Made by a program: the position numbers and the translations under genes. From contig JAPTYO010000007.1 of the NCBI GenBank assembly GCA_036873135.1, positions 17,094,763-17,158,762 on the forward strand: a stretch of DNA of 64,000 nt, read 5' to 3'. This document shows positions 25,122 to 36,429 of the stretch, in pieces. Numbering within the stretch: the stretch's first letter is position 1; each line of letters starts with the position of its first letter. The notes beneath the pieces are model-generated. The model made no database searches, was not told where the DNA came from, and saw only the letters and a list, made by a program, of their open reading frames with translations. The DNA comes from Clarkia xantiana subsp. parviflora. Lineage: Eukaryota > Streptophyta > Magnoliopsida > Myrtales > Onagraceae.

Positions 25122-25281
25122 GATCTGCTTGTCATCTTCCTTAGGTGACGACCTGCTCGTCATCTCCCTTAGGTGGTGACCTGATTGTTATCTCCCTTAG
25201 GTGGCGACCTGCTTGTTATCTTCCTTAGATGGCAATCTGCTTATCACCTTTCGTATGTGGTGACTTATTTGTCACCATCTG
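25122..25281. repeat. 28-bp minisatellite, about 5.7 units
   Basis: Units read GACCTGCTTGTTATCTCCC then TTAGGTGGC with 2-6 changes per unit. The last unit is the most diverged. Confidence 0.9.
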
Positions 25282-26066
25282 AAAAACCACAACTGCCTAC
25301 CTTAGTCAATGCGGAACCAACCGCCATCGCCATTAAGAAAATCTTCACGGTAAGGAACCGTCCCTACATAAGCGGTTAACGTTTGCACATTCATTTATTA
25401 AGATTCTCATTATTTACAAACTCTATACTAATTTAAGCGTTGGAGTAAAACTGTGGAGTAAAACTCCACCATTCCTTTTTCCAACTATTGTCTGCAAAGG
25501 AGTTCAAGAGTTTATGACTTTAAAATCCAACACAGTAATTTATCTGTTTAACAAATATAACATTAAAAAAAAACAATCTTTAATTTTAAATGTAATATAA
25601 TATTATATCAGTTTTTTTTTTAATGTATTCTCACATTATATTATTATAAATGTTTATCAAAATAAACAATATAAATGTAATATGACAGGTAAAGTTTTAT
25701 ACAGTCTTATATTATTATATCCACCCAACCAACCAAAATTTTACATAATCTCTTAAATTCGCTAGAAACACCGTTTGAGAATAAATGGTTGCAACTTGCA
25801 ATCATAACAACGATTCTTAATAATAAGAAAAGCCCCTCCGTTAATCTAACAAGAAATTATATTTCTCCTAAAATAAAAGAGTTGATATATTTATTATCAT
25901 AAATAAATAAAAGAACACATTTTCTTTTCTATACTTAAATAATTTAAAGCTCAGATTCAAAATTCCCGACCTTATAAATTTTGGCAACGTTTGATATCCA
26001 CTGCCACTACTCCTCAAGACCTTGGACCGTATTAATTTATTCTCTCAACAAACGCATCCACCCACC
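25282..26066. other. Upstream region of acyltransferase-like gene A
   Basis: AT-rich with no coding sequence. The promoter of the gene at 26067 should lie in the last few hundred bases, but I cannot assign specific elements. Confidence 0.5.
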
Positions 26067-28250
26067 ATGCTCCATCCGAACATCGGAATCCCTCCACCGA
26101 CAAGTTCCCGACCTGTCGGCGATACCGAAAACGGATGGTGCAAGGCTGTTCCCTCCGGCACCGGCACTTCAGTCCTCACCGTGCTCTTGAACAAGCCCGC
26201 AGGTTCCTCCCTTCTCCGTTCCGCCATCCACGGCCTCCTCAGCTCCCACCCGATGATCCGCTCTAAGCTCCGTTATGACGCCAAGTCCAACTCCTTCTCC
26301 TTTGTCACGCCCTCTCCAGATTCACTCCCCGACATAGCTGTCGTCGATGTCAACGCCACCTCCAAGATTCTTCACAGGTCACTGGACTCCACTGGTGAGT
26401 CCCTGTTCTCCAGCTTCCCCCAAATAAAATCTACTTGTTCTTTAATAGATTCATTTGTTAGGTATGTAAATTAGATGCGGATCATTTGTCTTTCAATTTA
26501 ATAATTTCATTTAAAAAAAATCCATAAAATTAATTAGACTAAGTACAAATGCAAAATCATAACAGTGAGATATTATCTGAGATAAGAAGTGTGGATCATG
26601 TGATCAGAATCAACCATACTTTCAAGGAAATATTAAAAATTTCTAGCCAATCAATTATAATTTTTTTTTTCTAGTCATAATTTCTACCTATTACATACTT
26701 TACCAATCTAAAAGATTGTTAGTGTCAATTTTTGTTTGTTGGTAAATAAAATGGTAAGTGTCAATCGGTTTGGTGGGTTTTCTCTTTCTAAACAATACCT
26801 ATTATTGAGATTGGTAAAACAAAGTAAATTGGATACTCGTCAAATTATGGTTAACTTGACGTGAACAACACGCTTACTTAAGAAATTTCCCTTGCAAATA
26901 CACTATTCTAAAAAAATTATAATTGAGTGACATCTAAAAAAACCTTCACAATATTTTGAAATCTTGTAGCAATCCATTTCGTTATCGAGCACGAGCTGAA
27001 CCGGAACCCATGGAAATATCCAGACAGATCGAAAGACAGCGAGGTGGATGTTTTCCAAGCAACGTTGTACGTCCTGAGTGAGAAACAATGTGCCCTAGCG
27101 CTGCGGTTACACGTAGCGGCGTTTGATTGTGTTGGTGTGGCGAATTTGTTCCGTACGCTGATGTTGACCCTATCTGGAGGAGTTGCAGTAGTGGGGGTTG
27201 GAGAAGATAGGGTGAGTCCGGCCATAGAGGATCTGCTGCCGAGACGGAAAGGGAAGAAGAAGGCGGCATTATGGGCGCGTGGGGTGAACTTACTTGGTTA
27301 TTCGTTGAGTTCACTGAGGATGGAGAATCTCAACTTCGTCGATGCCTGGTCTGCTAAATCGTCGGCGGTGGTGAGGTTCCAGATGAACTTGGCCGATACT
27401 CACAGACTTCTCGCTGTAAGTGGCTGCCGAACTACTATTCAAAATTTATTTTCTTGACTTTCGGGTGTTTAATGTTTATTCGTTTTTACACCATATTTTA
27501 GATATTTATTTGTATTAAATATCTTATTTTTAGTTTAATGTTACATTTTAGTAATGAACCTTTTGTTATTAAGTGTAATAATGTACAACAATATGAAAGG
27601 TACGTTGTTTGATCTTTCTTACTCAGGGTTGCAGGTCTAGAGGAATCAAGCTATGTGGAGTTTTGGCCGCGGCGGCTCTAATGGCGGCACGCGTGTCTAA
27701 GAATCTATCCAACAACAAGAAGGAGAAGTACGGCGTTGTGACCCTCATGGATTGCCGCTCCCTTCTGGATCCTCCTCTTCCTGCAACTTCTCTAGGATCC
27801 TATCATTCTGCCATTTTGAACTCCGTCGATGTGACCGGAAAGGAGTCTCTATGGGATCTAGCGGTCCGTATATACTCATCGTACACGACTGCGAAGAACG
27901 GCAACAAACATTTCTCCGACATGGCCGACCTCAATTACTTGATGTGCAAGGCAATTGACAACCCGGGGCTGACACCTTCGTCGTCTCTGAGAACAGCACT
28001 CCTGACAGTTTACGAGGATCCTATTGAATTCCATGAGAGGAAGGTGCAGCAGGAGATTGGGATTGAAGACTACGTGGTATGCTCCTCGGCTCATGGTATC
28101 GGTCCGTCAATGGCGCTCTTTGATTCGATCAAGGATGGGGAGTTGGACTGTGTTTGTGTGTATCCTTCGCCGCTGCACAGTAAGGAGCAGATGCAGAGTT
28201 TGATTGATGATATGCGAAGATTTTTAGTCAATGATAATGTTGAAATTTGA
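26067..28250 (+). CDS. Condensation/CoA-acyltransferase-fold protein, copy A, 465 aa
   Basis: Member of a plant family usually annotated as uncharacterised or alcohol acetyltransferase/phthiocerol-transferase-like (chloramphenicol-acetyltransferase fold). Exons 26067-26394, 26970-27415 and 27627-28250 give 1398 nt in phase. I chose ATG 26067 (CACCATG) because it aligns with the paralogue's start; an upstream in-frame ATG at 26022 would add 15 residues. Conserved blocks are RPVGDTENGWCKAVPSGTG near the N-terminus, LRLHVAAFD at 154-162, ARGVNLLGYSLSSLRM, and a C-terminal half with DCRSLLDPPLP and HGIGPSMALFDSI. The HHxxxD active-site signature reads H157-V-A-A-F-D162, so the second, catalytic His is missing. 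A real acyltransferase reaction is therefore uncertain. It is a tandem paralogue of the gene at 31784, same strand. Confidence 0.8.
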
Positions 28251-28396
28251 AGTGGGAGAGTGAAAGTTGAAAATGAAGAAAAGGTGGTTAAGTTAGTTGC
28301 AGTTAAGAATCTTAATCGGTTGGTCCAGAACTCTGGTTTAGAAACTCGGTTCAGTCAAGTTGATTGTTTTGTTTCAACTGCTGATTTTGGGAGGCG

Positions 28397-28446
28397 GCTA
28401 GGATCCAATTGTTTTTTTTTTTTGGCCAAGTGCTAGGATCCAATTG
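28397..28446 (-). mobile_element. 20-bp micro-retroinsertion with 15-bp TSD
   Basis: GCTAGGATCCAATTG occurs at 28397-28411 and again, identical, at 28432-28446. Between the copies lies T12 followed by GGCCAAGT (28412-28431). The LINE at 19807 starts the same way on this strand (poly(T), then GGCCAAAGG). I read it as a LINE copy truncated after about 8 nt plus its poly(A) tail. Confidence 0.6.
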
Positions 28447-29254
28447 TTAGTTGCCTAAATGATCTAAGATTTTCTAGTTGTTAGTTATAGTTGAGACACA
28501 ATCTCCTAGTAGTTTTAGACCTATTTATGGGGCTTGTAACCTGTTTCTTAAATGTCAAGTAATATATTTTTATTTTAGTTAATTACTGCTTGTACCGCAA
28601 GTTTCGACTGTGTTCTGCAAATTTCACCATTTTTTTTTTATAATTCTAATTGAGATCCATTACAACTTGAGTATTTGTGAGTGTTTGTGTGAGGAACCGA
28701 GTCCAACATTTAACAAGTAATATTAGAGCTCAAAGTTTCAGGAATTGCAATTTCTAAAAATTATGCATAAAGCTCACTAATTCTTTATGCACATAAACTG
28801 AACCACAATTTAGATAATAAAGAACAAGCTAGCTCTAAAAGTGACTGAGGGTCAACATAGAAGAGGAAGAGGATCTCATCTTGGAAGAGGAACATAAGAG
28901 GATTAATTCAAACGAAAGATCCATGAGATGTCATGGTAGATGAATGAAGCAGCATTGCTGATCATCAGAAAAGAAGAGGTAGTTCAGAGAGAGGGAGATG
29001 CCGTGACAAAATTAGAGGAAAAGCTCAAATTGAGTTCTATATATGTCACAAACTTGGACATTACAAAGGAAAGCAGGAGCATTCTAACTTTGCATCTGCT
29101 GAAAAAAAATGGAGGTTCTTTTGATGACAGTCAATGAAGAAGAACCAAAAATCAAACGTGTAAAAATGTTTGGTATATAGAGTCAGCTGGATGCAGCAGT
29201 TTGGAAACAGAGAAGCTTTCAGCTCACTAGATGAAGACTACCAATCACGGCCCT
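28447..29254 (+). mobile_element. Ty1/copia retrotransposon remnant (LTR end, PBS, gag-pro)
   Basis: An LTR-like end ...CCAACA (about 28709) is followed by AATATTAGAGCTC, a decayed form of the initiator-Met tRNA primer site TGGTATCAGAGC. Downstream come a Gly/Arg-rich stretch (about 28860-28890) and, at about 29020-29080, a gag zinc-knuckle relic reading IEFYICHKLGHYKGK, whose last Cys is lost. Last comes a protease-start relic (VWYIES, then FGNREAFSSLDEDY) split over frames at about 29168-29250. Several stops and frameshifts make it a dead fragment. Integrase and RT are absent. Confidence 0.75.
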
Positions 29255-29560
29255 TTTCGTGGTGGTCGGCGGCTTTGGGAGGTGGTGGGTGGTGTCCGGC
29301 GGCCTTGGACGGTGACTTGAGCAAACTATATGGACTAAATTGTAAATATTAAATTTTAGAATTATAAATTTGATGACTAAATTGAATAAAATAAAAATAT
29401 TTAACGGTCAAACTAACTGTTGATTAACGGAAGAACCAAAACCACATAACCTCTCAAACATATGACACAAAAAACCTACAAAATTAAATATATGACACCA
29501 AAAATCTACACTGGTCAAACATGTAGCACCAAAAGTAACTTTAACCTAAAATAAATGTAC
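29255..29560. mobile_element. Solitary arm of a foldback/MULE-type repeat
   Basis: A GGTGGTCGGCGGC-type GC-rich block, a GGACTAAATTG...AATAAAAT block and ACATATGACACC/CAAACATGTAGCACC phrases occur in the same order in the right half of the inverted-repeat element at 54788-55852 and around 39700-40260. Here only one arm is seen, with no partner. Confidence 0.45.
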
Positions 29561-30072
29561 TATTTATTTATGTTGCAACACCCACTGGTATTATAATCTC
29601 TTATCGACGTGATTTGTTTATCAGCGACTACAGTTTTCTTATTGCACTCGAGTATACTTATTTGAACAGATCTATATGCAAATTGTGTGCAAGCCGAGTA
29701 GAATTACACATGTGTACTTCCGTGTGTGGAAATATATGCTGTGCAAATCAACATTTTTTTTATAGTGTTAACTGGCGTTAGCAGATATTATTATTAGAAT
29801 TACTTTCCATAATAATAATTTATTGAATGTAGTCGTATTTCTGAATTTTTTGTTAAAATGCCCTCCTCAAACATGGCATTTCTAAAAATGCCCTCCAAAG
29901 GAGGGCACTTGTAGAAATGCCCCGTCCAGCTGCTATTAGCAGCTGGACGGCCCAGCTGGCTGGCTCGCGTGTCCAACGCGTGCCAGCTGGGCACTGTCCA
30001 GCTGCTAATAGCAGCTGGACCGGTCGGACCGGTCCGGATAAACCGGTAGCGGTCTGACCGTAAGAGCAAATA

Positions 30073-30190
30073 CCTTTTTTTTTTTTTTTTTTTTTTTTTA
30101 CGAAAATGTTAATTGAGTTTAGCTAGAATCGAACCCAGGACTTACACTAAAAACGTTGACGCACTACCACCACACTACAAGCTAGAATGT
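30073..30190 (-). mobile_element. SINE-like tRNA-derived unit in the left TIR
   Basis: Mirror copy of the unit at 31150-31259. On the minus strand it has TAGTGTGGTGGTAG (box A-like), TGGGTTCGATTCT (box B-like) and a poly(A) tail seen here as T27. Confidence 0.6.
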
Positions 30191-31149
30191 TGACAAATTA
30201 ATAGATAAAATATTTTTATTTATAATTCTATTTAATCAATGGAATGGAACCGGGTTCCCTCATCCCTCTGGGTTTTTTTTTCACTTTTTACATCTATTAA
30301 TATTCACTAAATTCAAATTTACAACTCCAAATTCAATGAAAATCAAAAGTTAGCGTCTTTATATCGTAATAAACAATGTGCTATTTTTCTAAAAAAAAAT
30401 ATTCTAATAATTTCGAAAATTAATGTTTTCATCACCGAATGGTGTTATACCACCCTAAAACCTAAATTTAGAGTAAATCTCATTTTTTAGAAAATGTTCA
30501 AAAAAATATTCTTTTTTTTTTTGTCAGTTTCCCATCCCGCGGTTTTTTTTTTTTCACTTTTTACACCTATTAATATTCACCAAATTCAATGAAAATCGAA
30601 AGTTCGTGTCTTTATAATGTAATAAACAATGTGCTATTTTTTTTTAAAATTTATCCTAGTTATTTCGAAAATTAATGTTTCCATCACCAAATGGTGTTAT
30701 ACCCCCCCTAAAATGCAAATTTGGAGTAAATCTTATTTTTTAGAATGTTCAAAAAATATATTACCGGACTTCAAATTAGGCCCCGTTTTCGGTATTGGAT
30801 TTTACTAATACGTGACAATTCGGAAAAAAAATTTGAACATTTTCTAAAAAATTATGTTTGTTCCAAATTTAGGTTTTATGGTGGTATAACATCATTACGT
30901 GATGAAAACATTAATTTTCGAAATTACTAAAATAAATTTTAAAAAAATAGCACATTGTTTATTTATTACATTATAAAGACGCTAACTTTCGATTTTCATT
31001 GAATTTGGAGTTGTAAATTTGAATTTAGTGAATATTAATAAATGTAAAAAGTGAAAAAAAAAAAAAAAAACCCGAGGGATGGGGAACCCGGTTCCATTCC
31101 ATTGATTAAATAGAATTATAAATAAAACAAATTTAACTATTATTTTGTA

Positions 31150-31259
31150 ATATTCTAGCTTGTAGTGTGGTGGTAGTGCGTCAGCGTTTTTAGTGTAAGT
31201 CCTGTGTTCGATTCTAGTTAAACTCAATTAATATTTTCGTAAAAAAAAAAAAAAAAAAA
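31150..31259 (+). mobile_element. SINE-like tRNA-derived unit in the right TIR
   Basis: TAGTGTGGTGGT at about 31163-31174 fits a Pol III box A and TGTTCGATTCT at about 31205-31215 fits box B, about 40 bp apart. About 25 bp later comes a run of 19 A (31241-31259). This is the layout of a short plant SINE. Its mirror copy in the other arm means it was present when the arms were made identical. Confidence 0.6.
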
Positions 31260-31783
31260 TTGGTCTTTGCTCTTACGGTCGGACCGGGCCGGATAATCCG
31301 GCCCGGTCCGACCGGTCCAGCTGCTAATTAGCAGCTGGACAGTGCCCAGCTGGTGCCCAGCTGGCACGCGTTGGACACGCGAGCCAGCCAGCTGGGCCGT
31401 CCAGCTGCTAATAGCAGCTGGACGGGGCATTTCTACAAATGCCCTCCTTTGGAGGGCATTTTTAGAAATGCCATGTTTTAGGAGGGCATTTTAACAAAAA
31501 ATCCCGTATTTCTTTTGTAACAGGAAGTTTGCCTTCAATAATATTAATGATACGAGTTAACACGCCCCCACAGAAGAATAATAATAATAACAACAATAAG
31601 CTGATCAAAGAAGAACACTTCACGTGAAGGCCTCTACTTCCAAAGTCGTGACAAATTCGTGTTTGGAAGATCATCTCACCAGGATAGCATAGAGAGAAGA
31701 GCCCATCACTGATTGATTCTTCAATATCAAGAGACTCTTCAATACATCAAACTCCCCCTCGATCTTGCCGCCTCAGGTTCGCC

Positions 31784-34700
31784 ATGTCGGCCTCGAACGA
31801 CGACCTTCATCCATCACCACCGAGACCGAGCGGCCGCCCCGTCGGCGGAACGGAGTACAGCTGGTGCAAGGCAGTTCCCACTGGCACAGGCACCACGGTC
31901 CTCGCTCTGCTCCTGAACGCTCCTCCTAAGCTTTCCGTCCTCCGCGCAGCCCTCCACACTCTGCAAAATTCCCGCCCCATACTCCGATCGAGGCTTCGAT
32001 TCGACGCCCATGCCAATTCATTCTCCTTCCTCACCGCTCCGGCGCCGTACCTGGAGGTCGCGACCTTCGATCTGCCATCGACGTCTCAGATCTTGGAAAG
32101 TTCAGCGGATTCCGGTGCTCCGGATATCAGTCGATTCCATCTCCTCTACGAGCACGAGATGAGCCGGAACTCATGGCTTGATCCGGAGCTCTGGGAGGAC
32201 GGCGGCGTCGATGTATTCCACGCGAGCCAGTACGCCCTCACCGAGACGCAGTGGGCCGTGGTGCTACGGCTGCACACCGGAGTATGCGATCGGTCAACTG
32301 CGTTGGCAATGCTTCGAGACTTGAAGCGGCTCGTCAGCGGAGGAGAGCCGGGGACGAAATTGGCAGAGAGGGAGGAGGGGATGAACCCGACGATCGAGGA
32401 GCTCATCCCGAAAGGTAAAGCGGACAAGCCGTTCTGGGCGCGTGGAGTGAACATGCTGGGTTATTCGCTGAACTCACTGAGGATGGCTAATTTGACGTTC
32501 GAGGTGGCCGCTCCGCCGCGAGAGACACAGATGGCGAGGTTGAAGATGAACTCCGCTGACACCGACAGACTCCTCGCTGTGAGTGGACCATTGCTTACTA
32601 TCTTCTCTTCAGTAACTTACAAGTAATTTTGTTTTCTTCAATAATACGGGACGGAAATTTATTAATTGCGTACGAAAAGCATTACGACTTATGAGCGCTA
32701 CTAGAGAGTGTTAGTGGGTATTAAATATCCAAACCAAATCATACAAAATCGAAATTTATTAAGCTTAAATTAGAATAATTATGTTATATATAGTTTAAAT
32801 ATTTAATAATAATAAATTAATAAAACTCTATAAATTAAGTTGTTAGGTTTGAAATTCTAAATAAAATTGTTTCAAAGTAGGATCAGGATCATAAGACGGT
32901 ACAATAAATAAAAATTAACATATGACATAGAATTATTTTCGATATATATATAGATTAAAATATCATAATTACTATTTATTCAGTAATATATGACAATTAC
33001 GAAAGAATTCTCTAATACATGTAATAATTTTGATCTAAAATATTAAATAGTTTTATTAATTAAATATAAAAATACTTTACATTGTGTAATAATTAACGTG
33101 GATATAATAGGTAATTATAAAATACTACTTTTATATTTTTCTATTCCAACAAATAATAATATATAATAATATAGAAAAAACTACTAAGAGATAATAAATA
33201 AATTATTTCATAAATTTTTAAATAGTCTTAAATTATTTAATTTTGCCATAGGGAAACTAATTTGCTCAATTAATTAATTCTCAGTTTTCGTACTTAATTT
33301 GAATCAAATGACCATTTCATTTAATTGGCATAAAACCGTAAAATTCTAATATTATGATCATAATAATTTTTTTAAATTCTAATATTATGATCATAATTTT
33401 TTAAAAATTCTACACGATTAAGATATATCAGAAATTCAGAATCATTTTACTTTATAATCGTATAATACTAAGATTCGAATCGGTATGGTAACAATAACAA
33501 CCTTGCTATGAATATAGTTGAGTTGTATCTATAATTTATTAACTTAGTCGCCCTCGCTTGATTGTCAGATTTATCTTTGCAAATACATTATGTTACAGTA
33601 TACCTATACCATACTTAATTCATATATATAATATAATTTGTATTTTATACAACTGACAGTGACTGAGCCGAGAAAATCCAATAGTTGTGTAAATAGCATT
33701 GGAACTCTGATAAAAACATGATGGGCAATGCTATTGCTATCTCATCTCTTTCCAACTCTGTTGGACTTTAACCAACTTCGCGAATATTGGTTGATTTTAT
33801 ATTAATAATCTAATTATTTTCCTAAAAAGTATTTCTTATTTATATATATATTTAACTAATAAATAAATAACAAGGTGGTACTGTATAAGAAAGAGAAACT
33901 AGTTTATAATGAGAAACAAAAATTTAAACTGAGTTAACGGAAGGATTAAAGTCGGATGAGGTAGAGTATCGGGAGTAAAATTAGACTAAAACAAGGTAGA
34001 GGGACAAAATGTCTATTTTACCAGCCTACCAGGACATGACTCTCTTTGCGGACCAGATTATGATACTTCTGTAGTATTAAGAGTCCAGCCCAAAAGAAAA
34101 CGGGAGTTCTAATTAATAGAGAGGCCCATTAAAAAGTTGGGCCTGATAAAGGCCCATAAAGTTAATATAACTTCTAAAAATACTTGTTTTGGCCACGGAA
34201 GTTTAATGTCGTCAAAACTTTCTCAGCAAAAGTGATCTGGATTAGCCAGTAATAAATAATGAAATGTTGGTAGTAATTATTTTTCAATCCTTTTAGCTAA
34301 AAAGAAAATCTAATCTTAGAACTTGAAATTGAGACTTTTGATTAATGAATAAGAAATGTATTACTAATCTGTTACATCATCTTATTATAATCGTTTTACT
34401 GACATATTTTTTTCGCAAAACATTATGACTCTTTTAACGACCAAATTTGTTTTACCTTTGTTCCTTGTACCGATGACTTTCACTGATGGAATTATTTCGT
34501 TGGCAAATTTAGGAATTTGAGTTGCTGACCAGATTTTTCTGTTTTGTATGTATCTATTATGGAATCTTGATTCAGACTAATTTACCTGGAAATCACTATT
34601 AGTATATACTATATATATAGTTCTTGACGTGTCTATATATGATAATATGTCAGGGATGTAGGTCTAGAGGGATAAAGCTATGTGGAGCTCTGGCAGCAGC

Positions 34701-35548
34701 TGTTCTAATGGCTGCTCATTCCTCAAAAAACCTCCCAGAAAATACCTGGCAAAAGTACGGCGTCGTCACCCTCGTCGACTGCCGCTCCTTGCTCGATCCT
34801 CCTCTCCCTATCGATTCTTCAGGTAACCAATCACACTTTCATTTCTACCCTCATAATTAATGTGTAACTAAGCTGCATCTTACTGTTGAAGTAGAAAGTT
34901 ATCATGTGGTATAGTCTATGTGGTATAGTCTTTGGTCTGAAATTTCAAATGTTGTAATAGAGCGTGTATGTTTGAATCTATGTAATGTCATATTAACCCA
35001 TAATTAAAACGTTTGAAGTGAAGAACCTTAAAAATGTTTAAGGTGACCTACTCAAGTGGTTCGTCTTAAATTTCTCACTCACAACTGTATATGAACTAGG
35101 GTTCTACCACTCGGCGATTCTAAACTCGCACGACATTTGTGGCAACGAAACCCTATGGGAGCTCGCCAAGAGAACCTACACGTCGTTCTCTGATGCTAAG
35201 GCTGCTAACAAGCATTTCTCCGACATGGGGGACCTCAATTTCTTGATGTGCAAGGCGGTCGACAACCCAGGGCTTACGCCGTCTGGGTCCCTCAGGACAG
35301 CCGTTGTTTCGGTGTTTGAAGAGTCGATCGTTGAGGTGTCGGACTTGGAGCTGGAGAAGGCAATTGGGTTGGAAGATTACTTGGGTTGTGCTTCGGTTCA
35401 TGGGGTGGGCCCTTCTGTGGCGCTGTTCGACACGATTAGAGACGGGTGTCTGGACTGCACGTGTCCGTATCCAGCTCCGCTGCACTCGAGGGAGCAGATG
35501 CAGCGATTGATTGATGAGATGAAGAGGATTCTGACTGAAGCTGACTAA
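31784..35548 (+). CDS. Condensation/CoA-acyltransferase-fold protein, copy B, 470 aa
   Basis: Tandem paralogue of the gene at 26067. Exons 31784-32578, 34654-34822 and 35100-35548 total 1413 nt in phase. The ATG is the first in frame. Shared blocks include RPVGGTEYSWCKAVPTGTG (residues 18-36), YEHEMSRNSW, ARGVNMLGYSLNSLRM, GCRSRGIKLCGALAAA, DCRSLLDPPLP, MGDLNFLMCKAVDNPGLTP, HGVGPSVALFDTI and PLHSREQMQRLIDEM. The active-site position is H164-T-G-V-C-D169, again without the catalytic second His. Intron 1 is about 2.1 kb and AT-rich. This copy has no intron where A has its first one, but has an intron after PLPIDSSG where A is continuous. Function unknown; the fold assignment is from the family. 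Confidence 0.8.
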
Positions 35549-36060
35549 TCAAATGTGCGATTCCTCTTACTAGAAGAAGGCTACAGAGTGTACGTATCAT
35601 TCTTTCCTGAATGATGGGATGATGGCAAGAGATGAGCACTTCTAAGGAATACTCTCAAATTATCTGTACTGTTAAACATCGAGTGAAGTAATAATAAATA
35701 TACCAACCTTCTTTCTTTTGTTGGTTGTTAACGGAAGAACATTGCAAAATATATGAGGTGTTTGTTGGCGATGGCTATGTGTCTGTGATATTGGGAGAGG
35801 TGGAAAGTATATGAAAGACTTGTTTGTTTGCTCAACTTGATTATTTACATTCATCATCAACATCTATTTATAGGGTATAAATAAGATTTCTACATACTTC
35901 ATTTAATGACACTCTCAATTACTTAGTCTTAATGACACATTTCTACTGTTTAGATTTAATGACACTCTCCCAAATAAATTAGACTCTCTAAATTTTTTAA
36001 TAAACACCTAAATACACATAAATACAAGTTTATTATTATTATTATTATTATTTAGGGTTT
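35549..36060. other. Downstream of copy B; no gene
   Basis: AT-rich 3' flank with a short (TTA)n run at about 36032-36052. No coding sequence seen. Confidence 0.6.
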
Positions 36061-36429
36061 AGTAGGGTGGGCTTGTCAAATAACGCTCATTTGCTAGGTG
36101 AGATCTTTAAAAGAGCTGCCATGTGAGTATGCTATTTCTTTAGCCCAAAAAAAAAGTGGGCATTCTATTTCGCTCTTTTGGTACAACATGTTTTGACAAA
36201 TATTAATTTTTAGTGTCTTTTTTGCATATTTTTTTTTTTTATAATACATTTGAAACTTGTATATTTTTTGTGTATCTATTTGCCGTTAATTTAAACGATT
36301 AAGTGCCAATGTGCAACTCACGTAACTTTGTCCTAATTTTTATTTTGCTCACTTTAGTCCATAATATTTTCTCCGGCCAACCACTATTCCTTCGATCACC
36401 GCTCATCACTACTGGAGATAAGGCAATTA

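Larger units (their letters stand above)
29843..31504. mobile_element. Long-TIR Mutator-like element (1662 bp), exact 9-bp TSD
   Basis: Flanked by CGTATTTCT at 29834-29842 and 31505-31513, a perfect 9-bp TSD diagnostic of Mutator-like elements. The TIRs start GRATTTTTTGTTAAAATG and remain clearly inverted-repetitive for about 650 bp per side. They pass through GCCCTCC blocks, palindromic CCAGCTGCTA-TTAGCAGCTGG segments, CCGGTCCGG words, a SINE-like unit and a T/A-rich block. The inner part of the left arm (about 30270-30510) is repeated directly once more at about 30530-30760. A spacer (about 30765-30830) separates this from the right arm. There is no transposase. Confidence 0.92.
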
